Shown piece by piece: positions 1 through 7,491 of a stretch of 64,000 bases of DNA (positions are counted from its first letter, which is position 1; the number at the start of each line of letters is the position of its first letter). Source of the stretch: PBB1 sp965229345 (lineage in GTDB: Bacteria; Pseudomonadota; Gammaproteobacteria; Burkholderiales; Burkholderiaceae_C). The stretch is from NCBI GenBank assembly GCA_965229345.1, contig OZ245872.1, positions 930,001 to 994,000 of the forward strand, in the 5' to 3' direction. The notes below the pieces were generated by a model that saw only the letters and a list, made by a program, of their open reading frames with translations, was not told the DNA's origin and searched no databases. The translations under genes were made by a program, and so were the position numbers.

Positions 1-151
1 TGGCCTTCGTGGCGTCGGCCAGCTTGCCCAGGCGGGTCAGCCGCGTCACCTCGGTCATCCAATGCTGCAGGGTTTCGGGCATGGTGGCTTTCGTGTGGGC
101 AGTGAGGAAGTATTCGGTGCGATCAGGAAGAGGGCTCGCCAGCGCGCTCAT
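1..151 (-). CDS. PHB depolymerase-type esterase, N-terminal fragment
   Basis: Only the first 50 codons are inside the window; the gene runs leftwards off the edge. The ATG at 151 overlaps the stop of the upstream regulator gene (ATGA), so the two are translationally coupled. The visible end of the peptide (MTEVTRLTRLGKLADATKA) resembles the N-terminal helix of the Burkholderiales LpqC/PHB-depolymerase esterase family, in which a 'TRLTRAGNLxEAT' stretch precedes the alpha/beta-hydrolase domain. No catalytic residue is visible, so the call rests on that N-terminal similarity and on the neighbouring CopG-type regulator, a pairing I recall from Burkholderiales. If right, it would be a secreted or periplasmic polyester/feruloyl esterase-like hydrolase. 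Confidence 0.5.
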   Translation of the reverse strand, partial: MSALASPLPDRTEYFLTAHTKATMPETLQHWMTEVTRLTRLGKLADATKA

Positions 152-636
152 TTCAGCCGTCCGGCCAGCGCACGCTTGACTTCGGCGCTGGCGTGCAGCG
201 CACCGAGTACCTCGAGTGCCTCGATCGTGTCCAACGCCAGCTCGGGGGTCACATCGTCGGCGATCGATGCCAAGCCCACGACCCGCAGGGTCAGCTTCTG
301 CCGCGAGCGCTGCAGGGCTTGCAGGTCCTGACGGCTGATGTGCTGCAAGCCCAGCACCAGCATCTTGCGCGCCACCACTTGCTTGAGCGCATCGCTGTGC
401 TGCGTCAGCTGGTTGCGGATGGCGGTGCGGATGAAATCGGTGCGGTTGCTGTAGAAGCCTTCACTGACCAGCAAGTCGACCTGACCCAGATCGACGTGCC
501 CGAGGTTGATGGTGATCTTCTCCGAATCGGCGGCCTTCGCCATGCGGCTGGGCTTGGCCAGCACGGTGCTTTGGGGCTTGCGCGCGCGGGTCTTGGCGCG
601 TGGCTCGGGTGGGCGAGCGGCGACGGAGGAGTTCAT
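148..636 (-). CDS. Ribbon-helix-helix (CopG/ParD-like) transcriptional regulator
   Basis: 162 residues from the ATG at 636; a TTG at 660 would add eight residues but lies inside the operator-like repeats, so ATG is preferred. After a basic, proline-rich N-terminus of about 35 residues comes a ribbon-helix-helix pattern: a beta strand (KITINLGHVDLGQVDLLV), a helix, then 'SNRTDFIRTAIRNQL', typical of RHH DNA-binding proteins. The remaining ~80 residues are helical and not recognised. RHH proteins bind DNA as dimers through the beta ribbon and often repress their own promoter. The gene overlaps the downstream esterase gene by 4 bases, forming one transcription unit, and three repeated 7-mers lie just upstream. 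Its target is inferred, not shown. Confidence 0.75.
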   Translation of the reverse strand: MNSSVAARPPEPRAKTRARKPQSTVLAKPSRMAKAADSEKITINLGHVDLGQVDLLVSEGFYSNRTDFIRTAIRNQLTQHSDALKQVVARKMLVLGLQHISRQDLQALQRSRQKLTLRVVGLASIADDVTPELALDTIEALEVLGALHASAEVKRALAGRLK

Positions 637-651
637 GTGAACCACTGTAGC

Positions 652-680
652 ACCATCCAATAACCATCCATTGGGATGGT
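652..680. promoter_or_regulatory. Operator-like array of three ACCATCC half-sites, 11-bp phased
   Basis: ACCATCC occurs at 652-658 and 663-669, and its inverse GGATGGT at 674-680, with exactly 4 bases between copies, so copies start every 11 bp, about one helical turn. The last two form an 18-bp palindrome. The array lies 16-44 bases upstream of the RHH regulator ATG and 67 bases upstream of the divergent permease. This spacing is what a cooperatively binding RHH protein would use; autoregulation is inferred. Confidence 0.55.
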
Positions 681-746
681 GGTTCCTTCGCCAAGACTCA
701 GCGCCTGGCCTGAGAATGCGCCCACCGTGCCGACGACGCTTTCCTC

Positions 747-1895
747 ATGACCGCCCCCCCATCGCCGACGCCGTGGTGGGCTGCGCTGGCAGCCTTGAGG
801 CGAGATCGCTTCTTCTGGCTGCTGTTGCTCGCGCTGGTGGCGCTGACGCTGGCTCAGCCGGACAAGCTCGCCAGCTATCCCTCGCTGGTCGATTGGCCGA
901 CGATCGCTGCGCTGACGGGGCTGCTCGCGCTGACGCAGGCCGTTGAATCCAGCGGGGCGCTGGCTCGGCTGGGTCGATGGCTGGTGGCGCATCTGTCCAC
1001 CGAGCGGATGGCTGCCTTGGGGCTGGTCACTGCTGCCGCGCTGCTGTCCACGCTGCTGACCAACGATGTGGCGCTCTTCGTTGTCGTGCCGCTGACGCTG
1101 GGGCTGTGTCGCATCGCCCGATTGCCGACCACGAAGTTGATCGTCTTCGAGGCGTTGGCGGTGAATGCGGGCTCGGCCCTGACGCCGATCGGCAACCCGC
1201 AGAACCTGTTCCTGTGGCAGCTGTCGAAGGTGTCGTTCGCCGAATTCACCCTGCACATGGCGCCCCTGGTGGCGGTGCTGTTCGCGCTGATGCTGGCGCT
1301 CACCGCGCTGGCGTTTCGCCGCACGCCGTTGAACGCCGCGTCCCAAGACGCCGCGCCTGCGCTGGACCGCCCGCTGCTGTGGGTTGCACTCGCTTTGTAC
1401 GGGCCATTTTTGTGGCTGACCGACCGCGGCCATGCCGCCGCCGGCTGTGCGGTCGTCGTGTCGGTGATGCTGCTGCTGCGCCCGCGGGTGCTCGCGCGTG
1501 TCGATTGGGGCTTGCTGCTGGTGTTCGTGCTGATGTTCATCGACCTGCGGCTGATCGCCGGGCTCGATGCGGTGCGTGGCGCCATCGGCAGTTGGGGGTT
1601 GTCCGAACCACGCAAGCTCTATGTGGCTGGCATGGCCGCTTCGCAGCTGGTCAGCAACGTGCCCGCCACCATTGCCCTGGCGGAATACTCGCGGGACTGG
1701 CGCGTGATGGCGTATGCGGTGAACGTGGGCGGCTTCGGACTCGCTGTGGGATCGCTCGCGAACCTGATCGCTTTGCGCATGGCGCCCGACACCCGCGCCT
1801 GGCTGAGCTTTCACCGTTATTCGCTGCCTTTTCTGCTGGCGGCGGCCGCGGTCGGGTACGGATTGCTGTTCGTCGTGCCCCGGGCTGGGCCTTGA
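747..1895 (+). CDS. SLC13/ArsB-type anion permease
   Basis: 382 residues of strongly hydrophobic sequence with about ten predicted membrane segments. 'LLTNDVALFVVVPLTL' (around residues 108-125) and 'NAGSALTPIGNPQNLFLW' (around 140-157) match the substrate-site signatures of the citrate-transporter/SLC13/ArsB superfamily of inner-membrane anion or dicarboxylate carriers. It begins at an ATG 110 bp from the divergent RHH gene; its 3' end carries the -35 element of the htpG heat-shock promoter. The substrate cannot be read from sequence; sulfate, dicarboxylates or arsenite are all possible. At 382 residues it is shorter than the usual ~430-470, but both signatures are intact. Confidence 0.8.
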   Translation: MTAPPSPTPWWAALAALRRDRFFWLLLLALVALTLAQPDKLASYPSLVDWPTIAALTGLLALTQAVESSGALARLGRWLVAHLSTERMAALGLVTAAALLSTLLTNDVALFVVVPLTLGLCRIARLPTTKLIVFEALAVNAGSALTPIGNPQNLFLWQLSKVSFAEFTLHMAPLVAVLFALMLALTALAFRRTPLNAASQDAAPALDRPLLWVALALYGPFLWLTDRGHAAAGCAVVVSVMLLLRPRVLARVDWGLLLVFVLMFIDLRLIAGLDAVRGAIGSWGLSEPRKLYVAGMAASQLVSNVPATIALAEYSRDWRVMAYAVNVGGFGLAVGSLANLIALRMAPDTRAWLSFHRYSLPFLLAAAAVGYGLLFVVPRAGP

Positions 1896-1918
1896 AGCTC
1901 GGCGGCCCAACCCCATAT
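1891..1918 (+). promoter_or_regulatory. Sigma-32 (RpoH) heat-shock promoter of htpG
   Basis: CTTGAA at 1891-1896 and CCCCATAT at 1911-1918 are separated by 14 bases. This matches the RpoH consensus CTTGAA-N13/14-CCCCATNT essentially perfectly. Transcription would start near 1925, about 28 bases before the htpG ATG. The -35 element overlaps the stop codon of the upstream permease gene. Confidence 0.9.
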
Positions 1919-1952
1919 CCACGCTCTTGAGCTAACACTCACCTCAGCGACC

Positions 1953-3839
1953 ATGACCAAACAAACACTTTCCTTTCAGGCCGAAGTCAAGCAGATCCTG
2001 CACCTCGTCACCCACTCGCTGTATTCCAACAAGGAAATCTTCCTGCGTGAGCTGATTTCCAATGCCTCCGACGCCTGCGACAAGCTGCGCTTCGAGGCGC
2101 TGAACCGGCCCGAGCTGTACGAAGACGCGCCCAATCTTGAAGTGCGCATCAGCTTCGATGCCGAGACGAAGACACTGACGATCCGCGACAACGGCATCGG
2201 CCTGAGCGCCGACGAGGCGGTGGCCAACCTGGGCACGATTGCCAAGAGCGGCACCCGCGAATTCATGGCCAAGCTCGATGGCGATCAGAAGAAGGATGCG
2301 CAGCTGATCGGCCAGTTCGGCGTCGGCTTCTACAGCGGCTTCATCGTGGCCGACCGCATCACCGTCGAATCGCGCCGTGCCGGCACCCAGCCCGGCGAGG
2401 GCGTGCGCTGGAGTTCGGAAGGCACCGGCGACTTCGAGATCGAGACCATCGAACGCGCCGAGCGTGGCACCGATGTGATCCTGCACCTGCGCGACGGCGA
2501 AGACGAATTCCTCAGCGGCTGGAAGCTGAAATCGATCATCAGCAAGTACTCCGACCACGTGTCGCTGCCGATCTTGATGCGCAAGGAAGAGTGGGACGCC
2601 GAGGCGGCCAAGCAGGTCACGCGCGACGAATGGGTGCCGGTCAACAAGGCCGCCGCGCTGTGGACGCGCAGCAAGAGCGACATCACCGAAGAACAGTACA
2701 ACGAGTTCTACAAGCAGATCAGCTACGACACCGAAGCGCCGCTGGCCTACACCCACAACCGGGTCGAGGGCCGCAGCGACTACACGCAGCTGCTCTACAT
2801 CCCTGCCAAGGCACCGTTCGATCTGTGGAACCGCGACAAGCGCGGCGGCGTGAAGCTGTACGTCAAGCGCGTCTTCATCATGGACGACGCCGAGGCGCTG
2901 ATGCCGGTCTACCTGCGCTTCGTCAAGGGCGTGATCGACAGCGCGGACCTGCCGTTGAACGTCAGCCGCGAGTTGCTGCAGGAAAGCCGCGACGTGCGCG
3001 CGATCCGTGAGGGTTCGACCAAGCGCGTGATCAGCATGCTCGAGGCGCTGGCGAACAGCGAGGACGAGGCCGAGCGCGCCAAGTACAAGGCTTTCTGGCG
3101 CGACTTCGGGCCCTTGCTGAAAGAGGGCGTCGGCGAGGACCATGCGAACGTCGAGCGGCTCTCGAAGCTGCTGCGCTTCGCCTCGACGCATGCCGACGAA
3201 GACGTGTCGTTTGCCGATTACTTGGGCCGCATGAAAGAAGGCCAGGAAGCGATCTACTACGTCACCGCCGACAGCCTGGCCGCCGCGAAGGGCAGCCCGC
3301 AGTTGGAGATCTACCGCAAGAAGGGCGTCGAGGTGCTGCTGCTGACCGACCGCGTCGACGAATGGATGCTGAGCCACCTGCACGAGGTCGAAGGCAAGCC
3401 GCTGCAAAGCGTGGCCAAGGGTGTGGTCGATCTGGGCGCGCTGCAGGACGAGGAAGAAAAGCGCCAGGCCGAGCAGGCCGCCGATGCCTTCAAGCCCGTG
3501 CTCGAGCGGCTGAAGGCGTCGTTGAAGGACCGCGCGAAGGATGTTCGTGTGACCACGCGCCTGGTCGACTCGCCAGCCTGTCTGGTGGTCGAAGACGGCG
3601 ACATGAGCGGCCACTTGGCACGGTTGCTGAAGCAGTCGGGACAGACCGGCCTGCCGTCGTCATTGCCCACGCTGGAAGTCAATGTCCAGCACACGCTGGT
3701 CAGCTCTCTCGAGCAGAGCCCGCACTTCGACGACATGGCGCAGATCCTGTTCGATCAGGCGGTGCTGGCCGAAGGCGGCCAACTCGAAGACCCGGCCGGC
3801 TACGTCAAGCGGGTCAACCGGCTGCTGACGCCGGCCTGA
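1953..3839 (+). CDS. htpG: HSP90-family molecular chaperone HtpG
   Basis: 628 residues, the usual bacterial Hsp90 length. The GHKL ATP-binding domain shows 'NASDACDKLRF' (Asn/Asp contacting nucleotide, about residues 35-45), 'DNGIGL' (around 80) and the ATP-lid glycine motif 'GQFGVGFYS' (around 120). The middle domain contains 'LNVSRELLQESR', whose Arg contacts the ATP gamma-phosphate, and a C-terminal dimerisation domain follows. It is a cytosolic ATP-dependent chaperone for late folding and stress protection. It sits alone behind a perfect sigma-32 promoter, so heat induction is expected. Its stop is 9 bases from the convergent srkA stop. Confidence 0.98.
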   Translation: MTKQTLSFQAEVKQILHLVTHSLYSNKEIFLRELISNASDACDKLRFEALNRPELYEDAPNLEVRISFDAETKTLTIRDNGIGLSADEAVANLGTIAKSGTREFMAKLDGDQKKDAQLIGQFGVGFYSGFIVADRITVESRRAGTQPGEGVRWSSEGTGDFEIETIERAERGTDVILHLRDGEDEFLSGWKLKSIISKYSDHVSLPILMRKEEWDAEAAKQVTRDEWVPVNKAAALWTRSKSDITEEQYNEFYKQISYDTEAPLAYTHNRVEGRSDYTQLLYIPAKAPFDLWNRDKRGGVKLYVKRVFIMDDAEALMPVYLRFVKGVIDSADLPLNVSRELLQESRDVRAIREGSTKRVISMLEALANSEDEAERAKYKAFWRDFGPLLKEGVGEDHANVERLSKLLRFASTHADEDVSFADYLGRMKEGQEAIYYVTADSLAAAKGSPQLEIYRKKGVEVLLLTDRVDEWMLSHLHEVEGKPLQSVAKGVVDLGALQDEEEKRQAEQAADAFKPVLERLKASLKDRAKDVRVTTRLVDSPACLVVEDGDMSGHLARLLKQSGQTGLPSSLPTLEVNVQHTLVSSLEQSPHFDDMAQILFDQAVLAEGGQLEDPAGYVKRVNRLLTPA

Positions 3840-3849
3840 TGCCGGGTTT
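3831..3849 (+). terminator. Possible weak terminator hairpin at the htpG/srkA junction
   Basis: CCGGC-CTGAT-GCCGG (3831-3845) overlaps the htpG stop codon and is followed by GTTT. The stem is only 5 bp and the T-tract is poor, so this is a tentative call. Confidence 0.3.
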
Positions 3850-4919
3850 CACGGCGCGGCGACTTGCTGTCTGAGTTGCTGCGCCAGTTGCTGCCAGTAG
3901 CCGCTGGTGCCGAACCACGGAAAGCTCGGCGGGAAGGCCGGATCGCGCCAACGCTTGGCCAGCCAGGCGCTCTGGTGAACGATGCGCAGCGTGCGCAAGG
4001 GCTCGATCAGGGCGAGCTGGCGGTCGTCGAAATCCATGAACTGCTCGTAGCCGGCGAGCAATGAGCGCAGCTGCAGCTTGGCGGCGGCTTCGTCACCGGG
4101 CAGCAGCATCCACAGGTCCTGAATGGCCGGGCCCATCAGGCAGTCGTCCAGGTCGACGAAGTGCGGGCCGGCATCGGTCCACAGCACATTGCCGACGTGG
4201 CAATCGCCGTGCAAGCGGATCGGGTTCAGATCGCCGATGCGGTCGAAAGCGCGCTGTACCTCGGTCAGCGCCGCATTGACGGCATCGTGCCACTCGGGTT
4301 CCACCTCCGAGGGGATGTTGCCGTGCGCCAGCAGCCAGTCGCGGCAGTCCCAACCGAACTCGGCCACCGTCAGGCTGCGGCGGTGTGCAAACGGCTTGCG
4401 CGCACCGACGGCATGCATGCGGCCGATGAAGCGGCCGATCCATTCCAGCGTGGCGGGCTGCTCGAGTTCCGGCGCACGGCCGGCCTTGCGCTGGCTCACG
4501 GCGAAACGGTAGGCGCCTTCCGCGATCGACACGGCGCCCAGCGTGGGCGGTGCACCACTCAGCGTGACCTGCAACGGCGAGCTGGGATCGACCGCCAGGC
4601 TCAACGGCGCCGCGACCGGAATCTCCTCGGCGGCCAGCTCGGCCGAGAACGCGTGTTCTTCGAGGATCTGGGCGTCGCTCCAGCGTTCGGGCCGGTAGAA
4701 CTTGGTCACCACCGCCGTGCCGTCGATCAGGAAGACCTGAAAAACGCGGTTCTCGTAGGAGTTGAGCTGCAGAAACCGTCCGTCGCTGCGCAGACCGACC
4801 CCGTCGAGCGCATCGAGCATCAACTCGGGCGTCAACCCGGAGAAGGGTGTCGGTGACACAGTGACAGCGGGACGAGCTTCAGGCGCCCCGACAACCGCAA
4901 GTGATCGGTCAGCGCCCAC
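3849..4919 (-). CDS. srkA: Stress response kinase A (SrkA/YihE/RdoA-type serine/threonine kinase)
   Basis: 356 residues, with an aminoglycoside-phosphotransferase-like kinase fold. 'VVTKFYRPERW' (about 70-80) holds the ATP-binding lysine, 'LHGDCHVGNVLW' (236-247) is the catalytic loop with Asp239 and Asn244, and 'HFVDLDDCLMGP' (253-264) provides the metal-binding aspartate. These match E. coli SrkA, a cytosolic Ser/Thr kinase that counteracts MazF-linked stress death. The ATG at 4919 overlaps the DUF2726 stop by 11 bases. A GTG about 20 codons further in is an alternative start. Confidence 0.9.
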   Translation of the reverse strand: MGADRSLAVVGAPEARPAVTVSPTPFSGLTPELMLDALDGVGLRSDGRFLQLNSYENRVFQVFLIDGTAVVTKFYRPERWSDAQILEEHAFSAELAAEEIPVAAPLSLAVDPSSPLQVTLSGAPPTLGAVSIAEGAYRFAVSQRKAGRAPELEQPATLEWIGRFIGRMHAVGARKPFAHRRSLTVAEFGWDCRDWLLAHGNIPSEVEPEWHDAVNAALTEVQRAFDRIGDLNPIRLHGDCHVGNVLWTDAGPHFVDLDDCLMGPAIQDLWMLLPGDEAAAKLQLRSLLAGYEQFMDFDDRQLALIEPLRTLRIVHQSAWLAKRWRDPAFPPSFPWFGTSGYWQQLAQQLRQQVAAP

Positions 4920-5808
4920 TGGCGAGTCTCACGGGCGTCCGACGCCACCGTGCACCTTCCCCCTCGTCGGTCACGACCGCGCCGTCGTCATGGTGGCGCG
5001 AACCCACGGCGGGCGGCCAGTCCGGCCATTCCGGGGTTGACTCACCCGCCGACTCCACGCCAGGGCGGTCGTCGGTGGTGAAAAACGAGTCGAGGAACAC
5101 ATTCGGGTCCTGCCCGTCCGCAGCGGGTTCGGCGCGACGTGCCGTGACCGCCATGCCGGTGGGCGAAGCAGCGGGCGCGACTGGTTGCAATGCGGTACCC
5201 TCGGTGACCGGTGCCGTGGTCGCTGCGAGGGCGGGCACGGCCTCTACGGACTGGACGGGATCGCCAACGGAGGGTGGCGTTGTGGCTCCGAGCGGCGCAC
5301 CGAGGGTCTCAGCGGTGCCAACCCCTGCCAGCAGCGTGCGCAATTCGTCGATCGACGGGAGCGCATCGGCGGCGCATTGCAGCCGTTGGATGCCACAGGC
5401 GGCCAGCACCGATTCCTTGATCCGTGTGCTGCGACGCGAATGGCTGCGGGCGCTGTCGAGATCGATCACCAGCAGCACATGGCCGTTCGGATTGCACACG
5501 GCAAACGTCACATGGGCAGACCCGATCAGTTCGTACCAGTACGTCACGTGCTCAGGGGTCGCCGGCTGGCACAGTCGCACCAACGGCAGCTTGGGCAACA
5601 CGATGTACTTGGGGAAGGCCAACCGAAGCTGGTTGTAGAAGCGCCGTTCGTTGGTGTTGAGTGCGCGTCGCGCGGCCAGATTCCACTGCGTCGGAAGGGG
5701 TTGCAAGCGCTTGCGGGGCGGCGCCCAGTTCCAGACCGCCAAGCCGCCCAGCGCTGCGCCGGCCAACAAGGTGGCGATCAAGATCGACAAGGCAGTGGCG
5801 GCATTCAC
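4909..5808 (-). CDS. Membrane-anchored DUF2726 protein
   Basis: 299 residues. Residues 1-27 form one N-terminal transmembrane anchor. Roughly residues 42-165 (from 'LNTNERRFYNQL' through 'IDLDSARSHSRR') match DUF2726, a restriction-endonuclease-like fold found in many proteobacterial proteins of unknown role. The last ~130 residues are Ala/Pro/Thr-rich, low-complexity and probably disordered, ending in an acidic then basic stretch. The gene is cotranscribed with and overlaps srkA. Its function is not established; the fold suggests nucleic-acid interaction, which is only an inference. Confidence 0.7.
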   Translation of the reverse strand: MNAATALSILIATLLAGAALGGLAVWNWAPPRKRLQPLPTQWNLAARRALNTNERRFYNQLRLAFPKYIVLPKLPLVRLCQPATPEHVTYWYELIGSAHVTFAVCNPNGHVLLVIDLDSARSHSRRSTRIKESVLAACGIQRLQCAADALPSIDELRTLLAGVGTAETLGAPLGATTPPSVGDPVQSVEAVPALAATTAPVTEGTALQPVAPAASPTGMAVTARRAEPAADGQDPNVFLDSFFTTDDRPGVESAGESTPEWPDWPPAVGSRHHDDGAVVTDEGEGARWRRTPVRLASGR

Positions 5809-5960
5809 GGGTCAATCGACCATCGCAGAGCAGGGCGTCAAGCGCGCCCGGGAGTGCCGATGCTATCGCCCTCCTGGTCCGAGGTACCCGAGGCACTCTT
5901 GCGAGAAACGAATCTGCACTGACCTCGGGCGAGCCGTCTGTCGCCACTGAGCCGATGAAA

Positions 5961-5991
5961 TTCACCTCCGCTGGCCTGGCTCTGCTATGAT
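5961..5991 (+). promoter_or_regulatory. Likely extended -10 promoter of rplM-rpsI
   Basis: TGcTATGAT places an extended -10 at 5986-5991. A weak -35 (TTCACC, 5961-5966) lies 19 bp upstream. The predicted start near 5998 falls just before the leader inverted repeat. The rest of the 346-bp gap between the DUF2726 gene (start 5808) and rplM also holds the undetected leftward promoter of DUF2726-srkA. Confidence 0.5.
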
Positions 5992-5997
5992 CACAGG

Positions 5998-6154
5998 CTA
6001 ACCTGAATTTTCTGCCATCAGGTGGTGCGGCTGGGTCAAGCGCAATGAATTACCGACGAGGCTGCCACTCCAGAAGCAGTTCCAACGGAAATTCAGGACG
6101 GCGAGCGTTGTATCGCTGACGTCCACAAGGCAAGTTTCTCGTACAGGAATAACC
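5998..6154 (+). promoter_or_regulatory. Structured rplM 5' leader, possible L13 autoregulatory element
   Basis: CCTGAATTT (6002-6010) is perfectly complementary to AAATTCAGG (6089-6097), closing a ~78-nt loop. Its first five bases can instead pair with TCAGG at 6018-6022, giving two mutually exclusive folds near the 5' end of the predicted transcript. L13 is known to autoregulate through its mRNA leader in E. coli; that this leader does the same is inference. Confidence 0.4.
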
Positions 6155-6583
6155 ATGAAAACCTTCAGCGCCAAACCGGCCGAAGTGACGCATGAGTGGT
6201 TTGTGATCGACGCGACCGACAAGGTCCTCGGCAGGGTGGCCAGTGAAGTCGCCCTCCGTTTGCGCGGCAAGCACAAAGCCATCTACACGCCTCACGTCGA
6301 CACCGGCGACTTCATCGTCATCGTCAACGCCGACAAGCTCCGCGTCACCGGCAACAAGGCCAATGACAAGGTGTACTACCGGCACACCGGTTATCCCGGC
6401 GGCATCATCGCGACGAAGTTCAAGGACATGCAAGCCAAGCATCCTGGTCGCGCGCTGGAGAAGGCCGTCAAGGGCATGCTTCCCAAGGGTCCATTGGGTT
6501 ACGCCATGGTCAAGAAACTGAAGGTGTACGCCGGCGCCACGCACCCGCACACCGCACAGCAGCCCAAGGCGCTGGAAATCTAA
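6155..6583 (+). CDS. rplM: 50S ribosomal protein L13
   Basis: 142 residues, standard for bL13. It starts with 'MKTFSAKPAEVTHEWFVID', typical of betaproteobacterial L13, followed by 'LGRVASEVALRLRGKHK', the 'HVDTGDF' segment and the C-terminal 'GPLGYAMVKKLKVYAG'. It is an early-assembly 23S rRNA-binding protein of the large subunit. AGGA about 8 bases upstream serves as ribosome binding site. It is the first gene of the conserved rplM-rpsI operon. Confidence 0.98.
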   Translation: MKTFSAKPAEVTHEWFVIDATDKVLGRVASEVALRLRGKHKAIYTPHVDTGDFIVIVNADKLRVTGNKANDKVYYRHTGYPGGIIATKFKDMQAKHPGRALEKAVKGMLPKGPLGYAMVKKLKVYAGATHPHTAQQPKALEI

Positions 6584-6593
6584 GGGGCATGTG

Positions 6594-6986
6594 ATGATTG
6601 GTAATTGGAATTACGGCACCGGCCGTCGCAAGTCGTCCGTTGCTCGCGTGTTCATCAAGAAGGGCACCGGCCAGATCCTCGTCAACGGCAAGTCGGTCGA
6701 CCAGTATTTTGGTCGCCAGACCTCGATCATGATCGTCAAGCAGCCTTTGATGCTGACGGCCAACGATGCGGCGTTCGATATCAAGGTCAATGTCCATGGC
6801 GGTGGCGAATCCGGCCAAGCTGGCGCTGTGCGTCACGGCATCACCCGCGCGCTGATCGATTACGACGCGGCGCTGAAGCCCGAGCTCAGCCGCGCCGGCT
6901 TCGTGACCCGTGACGCCCGTGAGGTCGAGCGCAAGAAGGTCGGCTTCCACGGCGCACGCCGTCGCAAGCAGTTCAGCAAGCGCTGA
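6594..6986 (+). CDS. rpsI: 30S ribosomal protein S9
   Basis: 130 residues. The ATG at 6594 is chosen over the GTG at 6591 because AAGGGG (6582-6587) is then 6 bases away and the product begins 'MIGNWNYGTGRRKSSVARVF', as in other Burkholderiales. The C-terminus 'ARRRKQFSKR' is the conserved basic tail that reaches the P-site tRNA in the 30S head. It lies 10 bases after rplM and is followed by a strong intrinsic terminator. Confidence 0.98.
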   Translation: MIGNWNYGTGRRKSSVARVFIKKGTGQILVNGKSVDQYFGRQTSIMIVKQPLMLTANDAAFDIKVNVHGGGESGQAGAVRHGITRALIDYDAALKPELSRAGFVTRDAREVERKKVGFHGARRRKQFSKR

Positions 6987-7020
6987 TCGATCGTCGGTGC
7001 GGGTATTGCACACACCGAGA

Positions 7021-7045
7021 AAGGTCGCCTTCGGGCGACCTTTTT
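7021..7045 (+). terminator. Intrinsic terminator of rplM-rpsI
   Basis: Stem GGTCGCC (7023-7029), TTCG tetraloop, GGCGACC (7034-7040), then TTTTT. The AA before the stem can pair with the first Ts. A strong Rho-independent terminator 35 bases after rpsI. Confidence 0.93.
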
Positions 7046-7104
7046 CATTCTGGACGGCACGGTCCATAATCCGGTCCTAGAGCCCAGGATCTTCAGGAGC
7101 AGTC

Positions 7105-7485
7105 ATGAACGCCGCCGCAGAACACAATCACCTTGCCGCCCCGCAAGACGAACCGCCTCCTCCGTTGGTCTTCACCGACAGCGCGGCCTCGAAGGTCAAG
7201 GAACTGGTCGATGAAGAGGGCAACCCGGACCTCAAGCTGCGGGTGTTCGTTCAGGGTGGTGGCTGTTCGGGATTCCAGTATGGGTTCACGTTCGACGAAG
7301 TGTTGAACGAAGACGACACCCGCATGGACAAGAACGGCGTCACCTTGCTGATTGATGCCATGAGCCTGCAGTACCTGATGGGTGCTGAAATCGACTACAA
7401 AGATGACCTGCAGGGCGCGCAGTTCGTCATCAAGAACCCGAACGCAACCACCACCTGCGGCTGCGGTTCCAGCTTCTCGGTCTGA
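7105..7485 (+). CDS. erpA: Iron-sulfur cluster insertion protein ErpA
   Basis: 126 residues, an A-type Fe-S carrier. The three conserved cysteines are present: one in 'QGGGCSGFQYGF' (around residue 54) and two in the C-terminal 'TTCGCGSSFSV'. 'MDKNGVTLLIDAMSLQYLMGAEIDY' is typical of ErpA rather than IscA. The protein binds a [2Fe-2S] or [4Fe-4S] cluster and delivers it to apo-enzymes, for example of isoprenoid synthesis. AGGAG lies 7 bases upstream of the ATG. It is convergent with anmK, only 6 bases away, with both stops inside a small CTGAG-GCGT-CTCAG hairpin. Confidence 0.95.
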   Translation: MNAAAEHNHLAAPQDEPPPPLVFTDSAASKVKELVDEEGNPDLKLRVFVQGGGCSGFQYGFTFDEVLNEDDTRMDKNGVTLLIDAMSLQYLMGAEIDYKDDLQGAQFVIKNPNATTTCGCGSSFSV

Positions 7486-7491
7486 GGCGTC

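Noticed and set aside
1944..3614. A 556-codon open frame antisense to htpG
   Set aside because: Low-complexity antisense shadow; htpG on the other strand has full-length conserved motifs.
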